NCBI RefSeq assembly: GCF_901827205.1
Contig: NZ_LR594675.1
Coordinates: 4,030,001-4,094,000 of the forward strand
Source of the DNA: Variovorax sp. PBS-H4
GTDB taxonomy: Bacteria; Pseudomonadota; Gammaproteobacteria; Burkholderiales; Burkholderiaceae_C
Direction: 5' to 3'
Length of the DNA: 64,000 nt
Shown: positions 1 to 8,697 of the stretch, piece by piece
How the letters are laid out: every line of letters starts with the position of its first letter
Position numbering within the stretch: the first letter of the stretch is position 1
Made by a program: the position numbers and the translations under genes
Notes under the pieces: generated by a model
Told to the model about the DNA's origin: nothing
Database searches by the model: none
The model's input: the letters and a program-made list of their open reading frames with translations, nothing else

Positions 1-493
1 GCACCACGCCGCTGACGATGGCCACCAGCAGCAGCAGGCCCATGAAGCCCAGGAACAGCTTGCCGGGAAGCCCGGCGAAGAGGTCTACATGGAGCTTGAG
101 CATGACCCACATGAAGCCTTCGTCGAACTTGGGCTGGGCCAGCACCTGGCCGGTGCGCGCGTCGACCGCGACAGATTTGAAGTCGTCGGTGGGCGCCGGC
201 GTGGGCGTGAGGGTGACGAACCAGAGCCCGTCGTCGTCCTCCGGCTGGGAGACGAACTGCACCACGCGATCGGGATGCAGCGCATGTGCCGTCGCGACCA
301 CGCCGTCCAGGCTCGCGCGCGGCGTGCCGGGTGCCATCTTCGGTGCCTCGACCTCGGTGCCCAGCAGGTGGCCGATCTCGTGGTGGAAGATCAATGGCAG
401 CCCGGTGACGCACAGGAGCAGCATGAAGACGGTGCAGACCAGGCTGCTCCACTTGTGCACCCAGGCCCAGGTCTTGACGCGTCTGGTGTCCAT
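1..493 (-). CDS. PepSY-associated membrane protein (partial, runs off left edge)
   Basis: Open minus-strand frame beginning MDTRRVKTWAWVHKWSS and still open at the window edge, so about 164 residues are visible and the C-terminus is missing. It has an N-terminal membrane helix at about residues 15-36 ending in LPLIFHHEIGH, a periplasmic stretch of about 100 residues with PepSY-like character, and a second helix at about 143-164. This layout is typical of PepSY-TM proteins found beside siderophore receptors, several of which act in iron reduction or release from siderophores. The start lies 17 bases after the receptor stop, so the two are probably cotranscribed from the Fur-boxed promoter. The exact function is inferred from context. 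Confidence 0.8.
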   Translation of the reverse strand, partial: MDTRRVKTWAWVHKWSSLVCTVFMLLLCVTGLPLIFHHEIGHLLGTEVEAPKMAPGTPRASLDGVVATAHALHPDRVVQFVSQPEDDDGLWFVTLTPTPAPTDDFKSVAVDARTGQVLAQPKFDEGFMWVMLKLHVDLFAGLPGKLFLGFMGLLLLVAIVSGVV

Positions 494-510
494 CGCGGGA
501 GTTCCTCGGG

Positions 511-2625
511 CTAGAAGCGGTACGTGGCGCTCGCCACGATGTTGCGGCGCGTGCCCCACCAGCAATCGCCGCGCGCCAGGCAGGTGCTGAAGTACTCCTT
601 GTCGGTCGCGTTGTTGATGTTCAGCGCATAGCGCCAGTTGGCGGACTCGTAGGCGAACACCAGGTCCAGCAGCGTGACGCCGGGGATGCGCGGGCCGTAG
701 CCGCCGAAGGAGACGTCGCGGAACGCGCCCATATGGCGCACCCCGGCGCCGGCCGAGAAGCCGCGCACGCCCGCGATGGCGAAACGGTACTTGGCCCACA
801 CCGCGGCCTGGTGCCGCGGCAGGCCTTCGAGTTGTTCATCGAGGTCGGTGTAGTTGTAGTGCGCCGTGATGTCGAGGTTCGGCGTGATCGAGCCTCGGGC
901 CTCGAGCTCCACGCCGCGGGTCCTCGTCTGGCCCAGCTGCTGGTAGACATTCGGCAGCGGCTGCGAGATCTGGTTCTTTTCTCGCAGGTCGTAGGCGGCA
1001 GCGCTGAACGCGACGCTGCGGCCGGTAGGCTCGTACTTGACGCCGAGCTCCCACTGCTCGCCGCGAAGCGGCGTGAACACATGGCCAATCCGCGGCGACT
1101 GCGGCGTGAAGGATTCGGCGTAGCTCACGTACGGCGACCAGCCGGAAGCAAAGGCGTAGAGCACCCCCAGGCGCTTCGTCGTCGCGCTGTCCCGCGCGTC
1201 CTCGCTGCCTTCGGCGCCCGACACGACACGGTCGTGCCGCAGGCCGGCGATGAAGTTCCAGTTGCCCAGCTTGATCTGGTCCTGCAGGTAGGCGCCGGTG
1301 GCGCGCTGCTTCGTGCGCGGCATCGCCACGCGCTCGGGCTCTTGCCTGAAACCATAGAGCGGCGTGTAGGCATCGATGTCGCTGTACGTGCTGGCACCCC
1401 AGACGTTCTCGCGCTGGCGCGAGTAGTCGGCGCCGACCAGCAGCGTGTGCCTGAGCGTGCCCGTCTCGAAGTGGCTCTCGAGATGGTTGTCCAGGGTGTC
1501 GATGCGGTTGCGCGTGAGGTAGCTGTCGAGAACGCGGCCCGTGCGGCGCTTGAAGATCGGATCCAGGCCCCAGCCGCCAGGAATCGTGAAGAAGTCGCCG
1601 TAGTGGTAGCTGCTGTCGTTCTCGTTACGGGCGTGGCGGAAGTTCTGGCGGAAGGTGAAGCGGCCGTTCAACTTGTGCTCGAACAGCCAGCCGAAGGTCT
1701 TGCGCTCGCTGTCGTAGTGGTCACCGGGTTCACCGATGAAGCGGCTCACCGGCAGGCGGCCGTTCGGATTAGGCAGGATCGTGCCTTCCCACGGCAGGAA
1801 CTGCGAGGTCGTTCCGCTCTTGTCTTTCTGGTAGAGCCCCTGCAGGGTAAGCGAGGTGGCGGCGCTGGGGCGCCAGGTCAGCGAAGGCGCGATCATGCGG
1901 CGGTCGTCGGGCACGAAGTCGACCTGGGTGCCGGCCTCGCGCGCGACCGCGATCAGCCGATACGACCATTGGCCGTCGGCACTCAGCGGGCCGGTCAGGT
2001 CGGCCTGGAGCTGGCGGCGGTTCCAGCTGCCGAGTTGCACGCCGACCTCGCGCTGTGTTTCCTGCAGCGGTCGCTTGCTCACCATGTTGACGATGCCGGC
2101 CGCCGTCCCCGACCCGAACAGCATGCCCGAGGGGCCACGCAGCACCTCGAGGCGCTCCAGCATGTAGGGCTCGGTGCGCGTGGTGCTGGTGTAGTAGCCG
2201 TACGCCTGGCGCAAGCCGTCCAGGAAGACGTCCGGGTAGGCGCCGCGCACGCGGATCGAATCGGTTCGGGCATCCAGGCCGTAGGCGTCCGAGCGCACGC
2301 CGGCGGCGTAGGTGAGCGCGTCCTGCAGGTTGGTAGCGCCCTGGTCGACGATCTGGTCACGCGTGATCACCGTCACTGCCTGCGGCGTCTCGGCCAGCGG
2401 CGTGTCGGTCTTGGTGGCGGTGACGGCGTTCTTCGCGCGATAGCCGATCACCGGCGTGGTCGCGGTCTCGACCTCGGCGTTCGCATCGACGCGCACCTCG
2501 GGCAGGGTACCGTCGCTGCCGGTTTGCGCAAACGTCGGCGATGAAGCACAAATGGCCATGCACCCTGCCAGAAGCGATGCGGCCCTGGGCCGCCTTGAAA
2601 AGCTGGAAATCAAGTCCTGATCCAC
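511..2625 (-). CDS. TonB-dependent siderophore receptor
   Basis: Outer-membrane ferric-siderophore receptor. A signal peptide (SLLAGCMAICASSPTFA) precedes a TonB-box/plug domain with the typical ETPQAVTVITRDQI, IRVRGAY and LERLEVLRGPSGMLFG motifs, then a 22-strand barrel ending in an aromatic residue (ATYRF). The overall pattern is that of FhuA/FoxA/FhuE-type hydroxamate receptors; the ligand cannot be read from sequence. The frame stays open upstream to 2829, but a Fur box at 2631-2649 would then lie inside the gene, so a GTG at 2625 or TTG at 2613, just upstream of the signal peptide, is preferred. The PepSY gene follows at once. Confidence 0.9.
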   Translation of the reverse strand: MDQDLISSFSRRPRAASLLAGCMAICASSPTFAQTGSDGTLPEVRVDANAEVETATTPVIGYRAKNAVTATKTDTPLAETPQAVTVITRDQIVDQGATNLQDALTYAAGVRSDAYGLDARTDSIRVRGAYPDVFLDGLRQAYGYYTSTTRTEPYMLERLEVLRGPSGMLFGSGTAAGIVNMVSKRPLQETQREVGVQLGSWNRRQLQADLTGPLSADGQWSYRLIAVAREAGTQVDFVPDDRRMIAPSLTWRPSAATSLTLQGLYQKDKSGTTSQFLPWEGTILPNPNGRLPVSRFIGEPGDHYDSERKTFGWLFEHKLNGRFTFRQNFRHARNENDSSYHYGDFFTIPGGWGLDPIFKRRTGRVLDSYLTRNRIDTLDNHLESHFETGTLRHTLLVGADYSRQRENVWGASTYSDIDAYTPLYGFRQEPERVAMPRTKQRATGAYLQDQIKLGNWNFIAGLRHDRVVSGAEGSEDARDSATTKRLGVLYAFASGWSPYVSYAESFTPQSPRIGHVFTPLRGEQWELGVKYEPTGRSVAFSAAAYDLREKNQISQPLPNVYQQLGQTRTRGVELEARGSITPNLDITAHYNYTDLDEQLEGLPRHQAAVWAKYRFAIAGVRGFSAGAGVRHMGAFRDVSFGGYGPRIPGVTLLDLVFAYESANWRYALNINNATDKEYFSTCLARGDCWWGTRRNIVASATYRF

Positions 2626-2630
2626 AAATG

Positions 2631-2649
2631 TTATTGAGAGTGATTCGCA
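2631..2649 (-). promoter_or_regulatory. Probable Fur box of the siderophore receptor
   Basis: Read on the minus strand this 19-mer is TGCGAATCACTCTCAATAA, close to the GATAAT-type Fur consensus and to the TGCGAATGATTCTCATT form common before siderophore receptors in betaproteobacteria. It ends 6 bases before the GTG proposed as receptor start, so it also argues against the longer reading frame. Confidence 0.65.
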
Positions 2650-2903
2650 TTCTAGTGACGAACTTCCACCTTGGGAACTGTTTGCCCTCTCGGATCTGGG
2701 GTTCGTGAACAAGCTCGCTGTTGCACCACTCTTCGGTCGGGTGACGGTCGAAGCAATGCCTATGGCGCCGGCCGTGGTGAAGACCGCTTGGCGGTGATCC
2801 GCGTGCTCCTGCGGCGCGTCGTCCTTCAATTGCTGCCTCCGCGGGCCTGCACCCTGCCGCCCGGCACCCGCGCATGATCGCGGGATCTCCAGAGGCTACA
2901 TGC

Positions 2904-3170
2904 ATGACCTACCCCAGCACACCTATCTCCGACGGTCACTCACTCGAATACCGCGGCTTCCGCTTTGAATTGCGCGCCGAGGCGGCACGCGGCGGATATG
3001 AGCCCATCGTCGTTCTGGTACGCACCCCAGCAGATGAGGAAGAAACGCCACTGCCGACGGACACAGAAGAGATCGTCTATGGAACTGAAGCCGAAGCGAT
3101 CCGGCACGCAGAGCAGCAGGCGATGCGCTGGGTTCATGACCGCACGGGGACAGGGCAAGCGCAGTTCTAA
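2904..3170 (+). CDS. Small hypothetical protein (88 aa)
   Basis: Family not recognised. The protein starts MTYPSTPISDG after an AGAGG ribosome site; the frame is open back to 2874, but that earlier start has no ribosome site. It is soluble and acidic, with an EYRGFRFELRAE strand pair, a short acidic loop (about residues 43-55) and a C-terminal amphipathic helix rich in Glu, Ala and Arg (EAEAIRHAEQQAMRWV). Codon use fits the surrounding genome. It is divergent from the siderophore receptor but nothing ties it to iron uptake. Confidence 0.55.
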   Translation: MTYPSTPISDGHSLEYRGFRFELRAEAARGGYEPIVVLVRTPADEEETPLPTDTEEIVYGTEAEAIRHAEQQAMRWVHDRTGTGQAQF

Positions 3171-3348
3171 ACGGTGCGGCCATCAACACGCGCTCCGTGG
3201 GAATAGCAGCATGTCCTTCGGCCATGTGCTTGACGCCATGGCCCGGAAGGCGGCCCCAAGATTGCTAGTTCGTGCACGCGTCTTTGTCTGACACGATTTC
3301 GTTCCGTGTTGACCGTGTCACATTCGTACTCGCTACGAGACTGCAGTC

Positions 3349-3582
3349 ATGCTGCGCTATTTCCGAAAACGAAGAACTGCCCGGCGAGGCCAAAGACGTT
3401 CCTCGCTGCCTGATGTCAGCCAGCCCGCACCTTTGTCACAGCCCTTCACCTTGGAGGATGACAGCGACGGCTCGGGTATGACGGTGACCGAACTGTCGGA
3501 GTTGGAAGCGCGCGCTCTCTGCGCCCGCGAAGACATTCCGATCTTTTGGCGCGCGCCCGACCAGGACAAGCGCAAGGCGTGA
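3349..3582 (+). CDS. Possible small hypothetical protein (77 aa)
   Basis: No family recognised. The N-terminus is very basic (MLRYFRKRRTARRGQRR), the centre proline and serine rich, and the C-terminal half acidic and helix-like (TVTELSELEARALCARED). There is no convincing ribosome site. It could start at the internal ATG at 3478 or not be a gene at all. The 178 bases before it (3171-3348) show nothing recognisable. Confidence 0.3.
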   Translation: MLRYFRKRRTARRGQRRSSLPDVSQPAPLSQPFTLEDDSDGSGMTVTELSELEARALCAREDIPIFWRAPDQDKRKA

Positions 3583-3586
3583 GGGC

Positions 3587-4102
3587 CTACTTCAGTTCGC
3601 CTAGCTCGATGAAGTTGCTTTCGATCCAGACCCGGCCTTCTTCATTCAACGCGAAAGTCAGGGCCTTTTCTCGAGACAACTTCTTTTCCCGAATCGCCAA
3701 GGACAGTGGATTCACCGTGCCAACGTCACTACCTCGATGGTTGTAGACGAGCTCTGTTCCATCCTCATCAAGATAGGTGTACGAGACCGTTATGCCCTCT
3801 AAATCGGCGAGCGGCTGCAGGAAGGCGATGAACTGCGATGCCGTGATGCCTTGCTCCTTGATCACGTCCCAGTGCTTATAGAGCGCTGAGTTTGCGGCTT
3901 CTTGTGCCGTTCGTGCAGCCAGCGCTGCTTGTCCAATGTGCCGGGCCTTGGCGACCATGAGTTCTTGCGTGTCGGCGCCACCGCTGCGACGGAAGAAGTC
4001 ACTCACGGTGCGTGCAAACGTCCTTGTGCTCCGGAGCCCCGCCTCTGAGGCAAAGGCCAAGGCATGGGGTTCGGTCTCGATCTCATCAATGCGTTTGCTC
4101 AT
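3587..4102 (-). CDS. Hypothetical protein (171 aa)
   Basis: Unrecognised soluble protein beginning MSKRIDEIETEPH. The first half is helical and alanine rich (about residues 50-75 AKARHIGQAALAARTAQEA), followed by a segment reading VIKEQGITASQFIAFLQPLADLEGI and a C-terminal beta-rich region ending VWIESNFIELGELK. It has no signal peptide or membrane helix. GC content is lower than in neighbouring genes, which fits acquired DNA. It ends convergently 5 bases after the 77-residue candidate gene. Confidence 0.55.
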   Translation of the reverse strand: MSKRIDEIETEPHALAFASEAGLRSTRTFARTVSDFFRRSGGADTQELMVAKARHIGQAALAARTAQEAANSALYKHWDVIKEQGITASQFIAFLQPLADLEGITVSYTYLDEDGTELVYNHRGSDVGTVNPLSLAIREKKLSREKALTFALNEEGRVWIESNFIELGELK

Positions 4103-4406
4103 GTCTGGTTCTCATTCCTCTAGGGCACCGCCCAATCCTATGTGCGCGAGTGCCTGTGTAACCGGTTTCTGCCCGTGGTCGTGTGGGCGAACTGTGGGAT
4201 ATCTGACGAACTCAGCGATACGAACGCACTCCCGTCGACACAATCCTCAGGTGCATGAAGTCCAAAGTCTTCATGTGAGCGCGACGATGAAGCCGTCCTC
4301 GGTGGGACTTCATCCACTCGGCCAAGCTCAATGGGCGCGACCCATACAGACTGACTTTGGCCACCTCCCACTCGCCAACTATGGAATGGGTATCTCGGGC
4401 GCTCAG
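4103..4406 (+). other. Intergenic stretch, nothing recognised
   Basis: 304 bases between the 171-residue gene and the TetR gene. Short open frames exist on both strands, but none has a ribosome site or resembles a known family. No clear hairpin terminator with a T-run was found. Confidence 0.4.
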
Positions 4407-5087
4407 CTAGGTGCCTGCTAGAGCGTCCACGGCTTCAGAAATCCGCTGTCGCGCGAACGCGCGGGTCTCGGCATCTCGCTTGATGAGCTGGAGGGAGACC
4501 AAGCCATGCACCATGACGAGCAGCTCGCGTGCCGCCTCCTCAGCGTTCAGGCCTTTGCGCAGTTCACCTCGCTGGATGCCGTCCGCGATAAGCTGTGACC
4601 AGAAGCGATGCTGCCGATCGAACCGCTGACGTTGTGTATCGTGCATGTCCTCGTTGCGGGTGCTGAACGCCAGACAGTTGACCCAGAACTGCCACCAGCG
4701 ATCCTTGTCACCACGCAGGATGTAGAAGCTGGCAATGCGCCGCAGCTGTGCCAGAGGCGACCCCTTCAAGCTGCTCCAGTCCTTGGGCAAGTGGTACGCC
4801 TCGACCAGCGCCGTGATGATCAGGTTTTCCTTGTTCTTGAAGTGGTAGTTGATCGTGCCGGTGCTGACGTTGCTTCTCTCGGAGACCTGGCGCATCGTCA
4901 GAGAATCGATCCCATGCTCGGCAATGAGGTCGTAGACAACACCCAGAAGAAAGTCGCGCTTGAGCAGTCCGCGACGCGTTCCGAGCACTACCTTTCTATC
5001 GCTATCCTCGACGTCGTCGTCACGTTCGACAGCTGCTGCGATATTCACGATTCCAAGCCTCCGATGCACGACTAGCGGCGACCGCAT
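4407..5087 (-). CDS. TetR/AcrR-family transcriptional regulator
   Basis: A typical TetR DNA-binding head lies after an unconserved N-terminal leader: helices reading RDFLLGVVYDLIAEHGIDSLTM, then the helix-turn-helix RQVSERSNVSTGTINYHFKNKENL. The rest is an all-helical ligand/dimer domain of TetR_C type (BetI-like) with FWVNCLAFS and ELLVMVHGLVSLQL segments. The start at 5087 is chosen because more upstream residues look random; a start further inside is possible. It lies 129 bases after the acyl-CoA dehydrogenase gene on the same strand, so it may be the last gene of that operon or have its own promoter. It is the best candidate to read the palindrome at 12690-12709. Confidence 0.85.
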   Translation of the reverse strand: MRSPLVVHRRLGIVNIAAAVERDDDVEDSDRKVVLGTRRGLLKRDFLLGVVYDLIAEHGIDSLTMRQVSERSNVSTGTINYHFKNKENLIITALVEAYHLPKDWSSLKGSPLAQLRRIASFYILRGDKDRWWQFWVNCLAFSTRNEDMHDTQRQRFDRQHRFWSQLIADGIQRGELRKGLNAEEAARELLVMVHGLVSLQLIKRDAETRAFARQRISEAVDALAGT

Positions 5088-5216
5088 TTTCGGCCCCACT
5101 GCCGCTGGCCCGATGGAATCGGACCGGACCGAGGATGGTATCAGAGTCGCACCAGCGAGGTGCATTGAACGGGGGCCTGGCCGCAGCAATCATCGTCATT
5201 GATCCCCATCGCCGGA

Positions 5217-6341
5217 TCACTCAACAGCGTCTTCGCTCAAGGCGGCGAAGCGCTGTAGATGGAAGTCTTCGTCGCCGAGTTGGTGATCGATCATCACAAG
5301 GCGCTTGGCAAAGTGCGCCAGCGGCAACTCTCGGGTCATGCCCATACCTCCATGCAGTTGGATGCACTCCTCGGCGACGCGCGCACCAACTCGCCCGACA
5401 GTGTATTTCGCGGCGGATAGCGCGCGCTCTCGTTTCAGCCTGGGACCATGCAACGTCGCTGCTGCATTGATCACTGCGGACCTTGTCTGCTCAATTTCGA
5501 TCAACAGGTCTGCCATGCGATGCTGCAGCGCCTGGAAGCTCCCGATTGGCACCCCAAACTGCCGACGAGTCCCCAAGTACTCCAAAGTCTGTCGCTTGGC
5601 CGCATCCATCGCGCCAACGGCCTCCGCGCACAGCGCGAGGATGCCTACCCCTTGTGCTTGCTCGAGAACCGATTCAGCCACATCCGGACCCGCGAGCGGC
5701 GCGCTTTGGGGTACCACGACCCCGTCCAGCACCAGTTCGGCGCCATGCCCTCCATCGATGAGGGGATACGGCACCATCGACAGGCCACCCGAGGAACAGG
5801 GCACCAGGAAAAGCCCAAGACCTTCGGGTGTCAGGGCAGAAACCAACAGGAGATCGGCGGCCCCCGCGTGCTGTACCACTGCCTTGTGGCCGTCTAGACG
5901 CCAACTACCATCGGCTTGCAACTCGGCCCGGGTGGCCAGATGCTCTACGGTCGAGGGTTGGTGAGGCTCTTCATGAGCCCATGCTCCGATCAGTTCGCCT
6001 TTGACCAGCGACTCAAGCAGCCCGCGATGGGAAGGGCCGCCCGCCTTCGCCAGCGCCCATCCCACCATCAGCGTGCCAAGAAAGGGCTCGACGACCAAGG
6101 ACCCGCCCAGGCTTTCGAACACCACCGAAATATCGAAGCCTTGGCCGCCGAACCCACCGGCCTCTTCGCCAAATAGAGCGGAGACCGTTCCTATCTCGGC
6201 CATCCGAAGCCAGATCTCCGGATCGAAACCTTGTGACCCACCGGAGCTGATCGTCCTCTGCTCGAACGTGTAGTTCTCTCTCAGAAATCGATTGAGCGAA
6301 TCCGCAAGCATCGTGCGCTCGTCGCTGTGGTTGAAGTTCAT
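5217..6341 (-). CDS. Acyl-CoA dehydrogenase, small non-catalytic-type subunit
   Basis: 374-residue acyl-CoA dehydrogenase fold: N-terminal helical domain (residues 1-110), beta domain (about 115-215) and C-terminal helical domain with RRQFGVPIGSFQALQHRMADL. The C-terminal segment reads QLHGGMGMTRELPLAHFAKRL and then diverges, lacking the usual IYEG/IYGGSNEIQ stretch that carries or borders the catalytic glutamate and the FAD contacts. Such short partners pair with a longer FadE in heteromeric dehydrogenases of steroid catabolism. Only 10 bases separate it from the 402-residue subunit upstream, which supports a complex. Confidence 0.85.
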   Translation of the reverse strand: MNFNHSDERTMLADSLNRFLRENYTFEQRTISSGGSQGFDPEIWLRMAEIGTVSALFGEEAGGFGGQGFDISVVFESLGGSLVVEPFLGTLMVGWALAKAGGPSHRGLLESLVKGELIGAWAHEEPHQPSTVEHLATRAELQADGSWRLDGHKAVVQHAGAADLLLVSALTPEGLGLFLVPCSSGGLSMVPYPLIDGGHGAELVLDGVVVPQSAPLAGPDVAESVLEQAQGVGILALCAEAVGAMDAAKRQTLEYLGTRRQFGVPIGSFQALQHRMADLLIEIEQTRSAVINAAATLHGPRLKRERALSAAKYTVGRVGARVAEECIQLHGGMGMTRELPLAHFAKRLVMIDHQLGDEDFHLQRFAALSEDAVE

Positions 6342-6351
6342 TGTCTAGTCC

Positions 6352-7560
6352 TTACAACCCAAGCATGACCTTCGAGATGATGTTCTTCTGGATCTCGTTG
6401 GAGCCCCCATAGATGGAGAGCTTGCGATTGTTGAAGTATTGAGCTGCCGCGCAAGCCGCACCGGCCGGAGCAGGGACCTGCGGCGCCTCTCCTCCATCCA
6501 AGTACGTGCTGTGGAATGGAAGGGCATACACCCCCATGGCTCGGCGCGTAAGCGACGTGATCTCCTGGCGGATTTCCGTACCCCGCACCTTGAGCATCGA
6601 ACTCTCAACCCCCGGTGCCGCCCCGCTCGCAGCGGCGGCGAGAACACGGAGGTTGGTCGTCTTCATGTTCTCCAGATCCACCTCGACACGGGCCACGCGC
6701 ATGGAAAACACCGGATCCTGCAGCAGCGTCCGGCCGCCGCGATGGATCTGGCCAGCCAGCCAGCGCAGCCGGGCCAGTGCGGCCACGGAGTGACCGACAC
6801 CCGCGATATCGGTCCGCTCAAACGCAAGAAGGTACTTGGCGCAATCCCAACCCCTGTTCTCCTCGCCAACGAGATTTTCCGCTGGCACACGCACGTCGTT
6901 GAGGAAGACTTCGTTAACGTCATGCGCCCCGTCGATCGTGATGATTGGTCGCACTTCCACGCCGGGGCTGTTCATGTCCACCAGAAGGAAGCTGATGCCT
7001 TGCTGCTTCTTTGCTTGCGGATCTGTCCGCACGAGACAGAAGATCATGTTGGCGTGCTGCGCCAGCGTCGTCCAGATTTTCTGCCCGTTGACGATGTAGT
7101 GGTCGCCCTGTGCATCGGTTCCGCGGACCGCGCTGGTTTTCACGGCAGCCAGGTCGGAGCCAGCACTTGGCTCGGAGTAGCCCTGGCACCACCAGTCGCT
7201 GCCGTTGAGCATCCGAGGCAGCCAATGACGCTTTTGAGCTTCGGAGCCGTAGCGAATAAGCACCGGCCCGAGCATGTGAAACCCGAAAGGAACCACACGC
7301 GGCGCGTGTGCCAACGCGCATTCATGCTCGAACAGGAACTTTTCCACAGGCGACCAGCCGGGACCGCCCCACTCCTTCGGCCAGCGGCTTGCCAGCCAAC
7401 TGCGCTGCTGCAGGATGGCGTGCCATTCCTCCATGTCGGCCTTGTCCAGGTGGATACCATCCCGGACCTTGTCGGCCAGTTGACCGGGCAGGCAGGTGTT
7501 CAGAAACCTGCGAACTTCATCGCGAAACGCGATCTCTTCTTTGCTGAAACTCAAATCCAT
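6352..7560 (-). CDS. Acyl-CoA dehydrogenase, large subunit
   Basis: 402-residue FAD-dependent acyl-CoA dehydrogenase starting MDLSFSKEEIAFRDEVRRFL. It has the WCQGYSEPSAGSDLA flavin/substrate motif near residues 125-140, then NGQKIWTTLAQHANM, and the C-terminal IYGGSNEIQKNIISK motif. The position that holds Glu in medium-chain enzymes is Gly, so the base must come from elsewhere, as in FadE-type and isovaleryl-CoA-type enzymes. It should catalyse alpha,beta-desaturation of an acyl-CoA and probably pairs with the 374-residue subunit encoded directly downstream. The substrate is not known. Confidence 0.9.
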   Translation of the reverse strand: MDLSFSKEEIAFRDEVRRFLNTCLPGQLADKVRDGIHLDKADMEEWHAILQQRSWLASRWPKEWGGPGWSPVEKFLFEHECALAHAPRVVPFGFHMLGPVLIRYGSEAQKRHWLPRMLNGSDWWCQGYSEPSAGSDLAAVKTSAVRGTDAQGDHYIVNGQKIWTTLAQHANMIFCLVRTDPQAKKQQGISFLLVDMNSPGVEVRPIITIDGAHDVNEVFLNDVRVPAENLVGEENRGWDCAKYLLAFERTDIAGVGHSVAALARLRWLAGQIHRGGRTLLQDPVFSMRVARVEVDLENMKTTNLRVLAAAASGAAPGVESSMLKVRGTEIRQEITSLTRRAMGVYALPFHSTYLDGGEAPQVPAPAGAACAAAQYFNNRKLSIYGGSNEIQKNIISKVMLGL

Positions 7561-7716
7561 TGACTCTCCAGACAGGGGGTGCGCGCCAGGCGTTACCTGG
7601 CCATGACCGAAACGGTCTTGGCGACCAGCGAATGTTCGACCATTGACTGACGCAAGCGCACTGCATCCAAACAGAGCGCCTGATACCCAGGCAATCGCAC
7701 GCAGGGGCTGGGGGAG

Positions 7717-8682
7717 TCATTCGACTGTGATGTTGGCGTTCTTGATGACCTGAGCCCACTTCACGCTGTCACGCACCTGCGTATCGAGCAGCTGTCTTGA
7801 CGTAGAGCCCGTGGGTTCGACGCCAAGCTTTTCGAAGCGCGCCTTCACCTCAGGTTCGGAAAGTGCCTTGACGATCTCTCGGTTGAGCTTAGTCACGACC
7901 TCCGGAGGCATGCCCGCAGGTCCGTGGATGGCAAACCAGGTAGCGGCGTCGAAACCAGGGACACCGGACTCGGCCAATGTCGGCACGTTAGGCAAGGCCG
8001 GGGAACGCTTTGCGGTAGTGACGGCCAGCACCTTCACCTTGCCGGCCGCAATGAACGGCAACGTGGACGGTCCGAAGTCGCATGCTGCCTGCACCTGGCC
8101 GCCGATCAGGTCCTGCATTGCCGGCGCACTCCCTTTGTACGGAACATGGATCATGTCGATGCCCGCTTGCTGCTTGAGCAATTCCACCAGGATGTGCTGG
8201 GCAGTGCCGGTGCCTGCAGAACCATAGGAGATCTTCCCCGGATTCCTCCTGGCGTAAGCAACGAACTCCTGGAAGCTCGTTACGGGCAAATCCTTCTCGA
8301 CGACGAAGAAGCTCGGCAGCGATGCCACGAGCGCTATGGGCGTGAAATCCTTCACTGGGTCGTACTGCACGTTCTTGTACAGATGAGGATTCACCGAATA
8401 CAGAGCGGCCGAGCCGATGATGAGGGTGTAGCCGTCCGCTGGTTGGCCTTTCACGTAGGTCGCGCCGATCATGCCGGCCGCACCTGCCCGGTTATCCACA
8501 ATCACCGGCTGCCCCCAGGCCTTCGTGAGATGTTCTCCAACTGAGCGGGCGATGAGGTCCGTCGTGCCCCCGGGTGGGTACGGCGCGATGATGCGAATGG
8601 GCTTGTTGGGATAGCCGCCATCCTGGGCGTGTGCAAAAGAAATGCATGCGAGCAGCATCATCAGAAAGGCAAACCGTTTCAT
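7717..8682 (-). CDS. Bug/TctC-family periplasmic solute-binding receptor
   Basis: 321-residue tripartite-tricarboxylate-type receptor. It has a Sec signal peptide (MKRFAFLMMLLACISFAHA) followed by the hallmark YPNKPIRIIAPYPPGGTTDL, and later VDNRAGAAGMIGATYVKGQPADGY-type and PYKGSAPAMQDLIGGQ motifs. The family binds carboxylates in the periplasm. No TctA or TctB membrane subunit is near, as is usual for the many orphan Bug proteins of Burkholderiales. It sits between the acyl-CoA ligase and dehydrogenase genes, so it probably captures the acid that the operon degrades. The 156 bases downstream (7561-7716) hold no recognisable gene. Confidence 0.92.
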   Translation of the reverse strand: MKRFAFLMMLLACISFAHAQDGGYPNKPIRIIAPYPPGGTTDLIARSVGEHLTKAWGQPVIVDNRAGAAGMIGATYVKGQPADGYTLIIGSAALYSVNPHLYKNVQYDPVKDFTPIALVASLPSFFVVEKDLPVTSFQEFVAYARRNPGKISYGSAGTGTAQHILVELLKQQAGIDMIHVPYKGSAPAMQDLIGGQVQAACDFGPSTLPFIAAGKVKVLAVTTAKRSPALPNVPTLAESGVPGFDAATWFAIHGPAGMPPEVVTKLNREIVKALSEPEVKARFEKLGVEPTGSTSRQLLDTQVRDSVKWAQVIKNANITVE

Positions 8683-8697
8683 TTAGGGAAGCTCCGT

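Noticed and set aside
2522..2533. Palindrome GTTTGCGCAAAC
   Set aside because: It lies in the signal-peptide coding part of the siderophore receptor, away from a promoter, and is explained by codon choice.
7561..7716. Possible short gene remnant between the Bug receptor and the acyl-CoA dehydrogenase
   Set aside because: A minus-strand frame ends LRQSMVEHSLVAKTVSVMAR here, but nothing recognisable precedes it.
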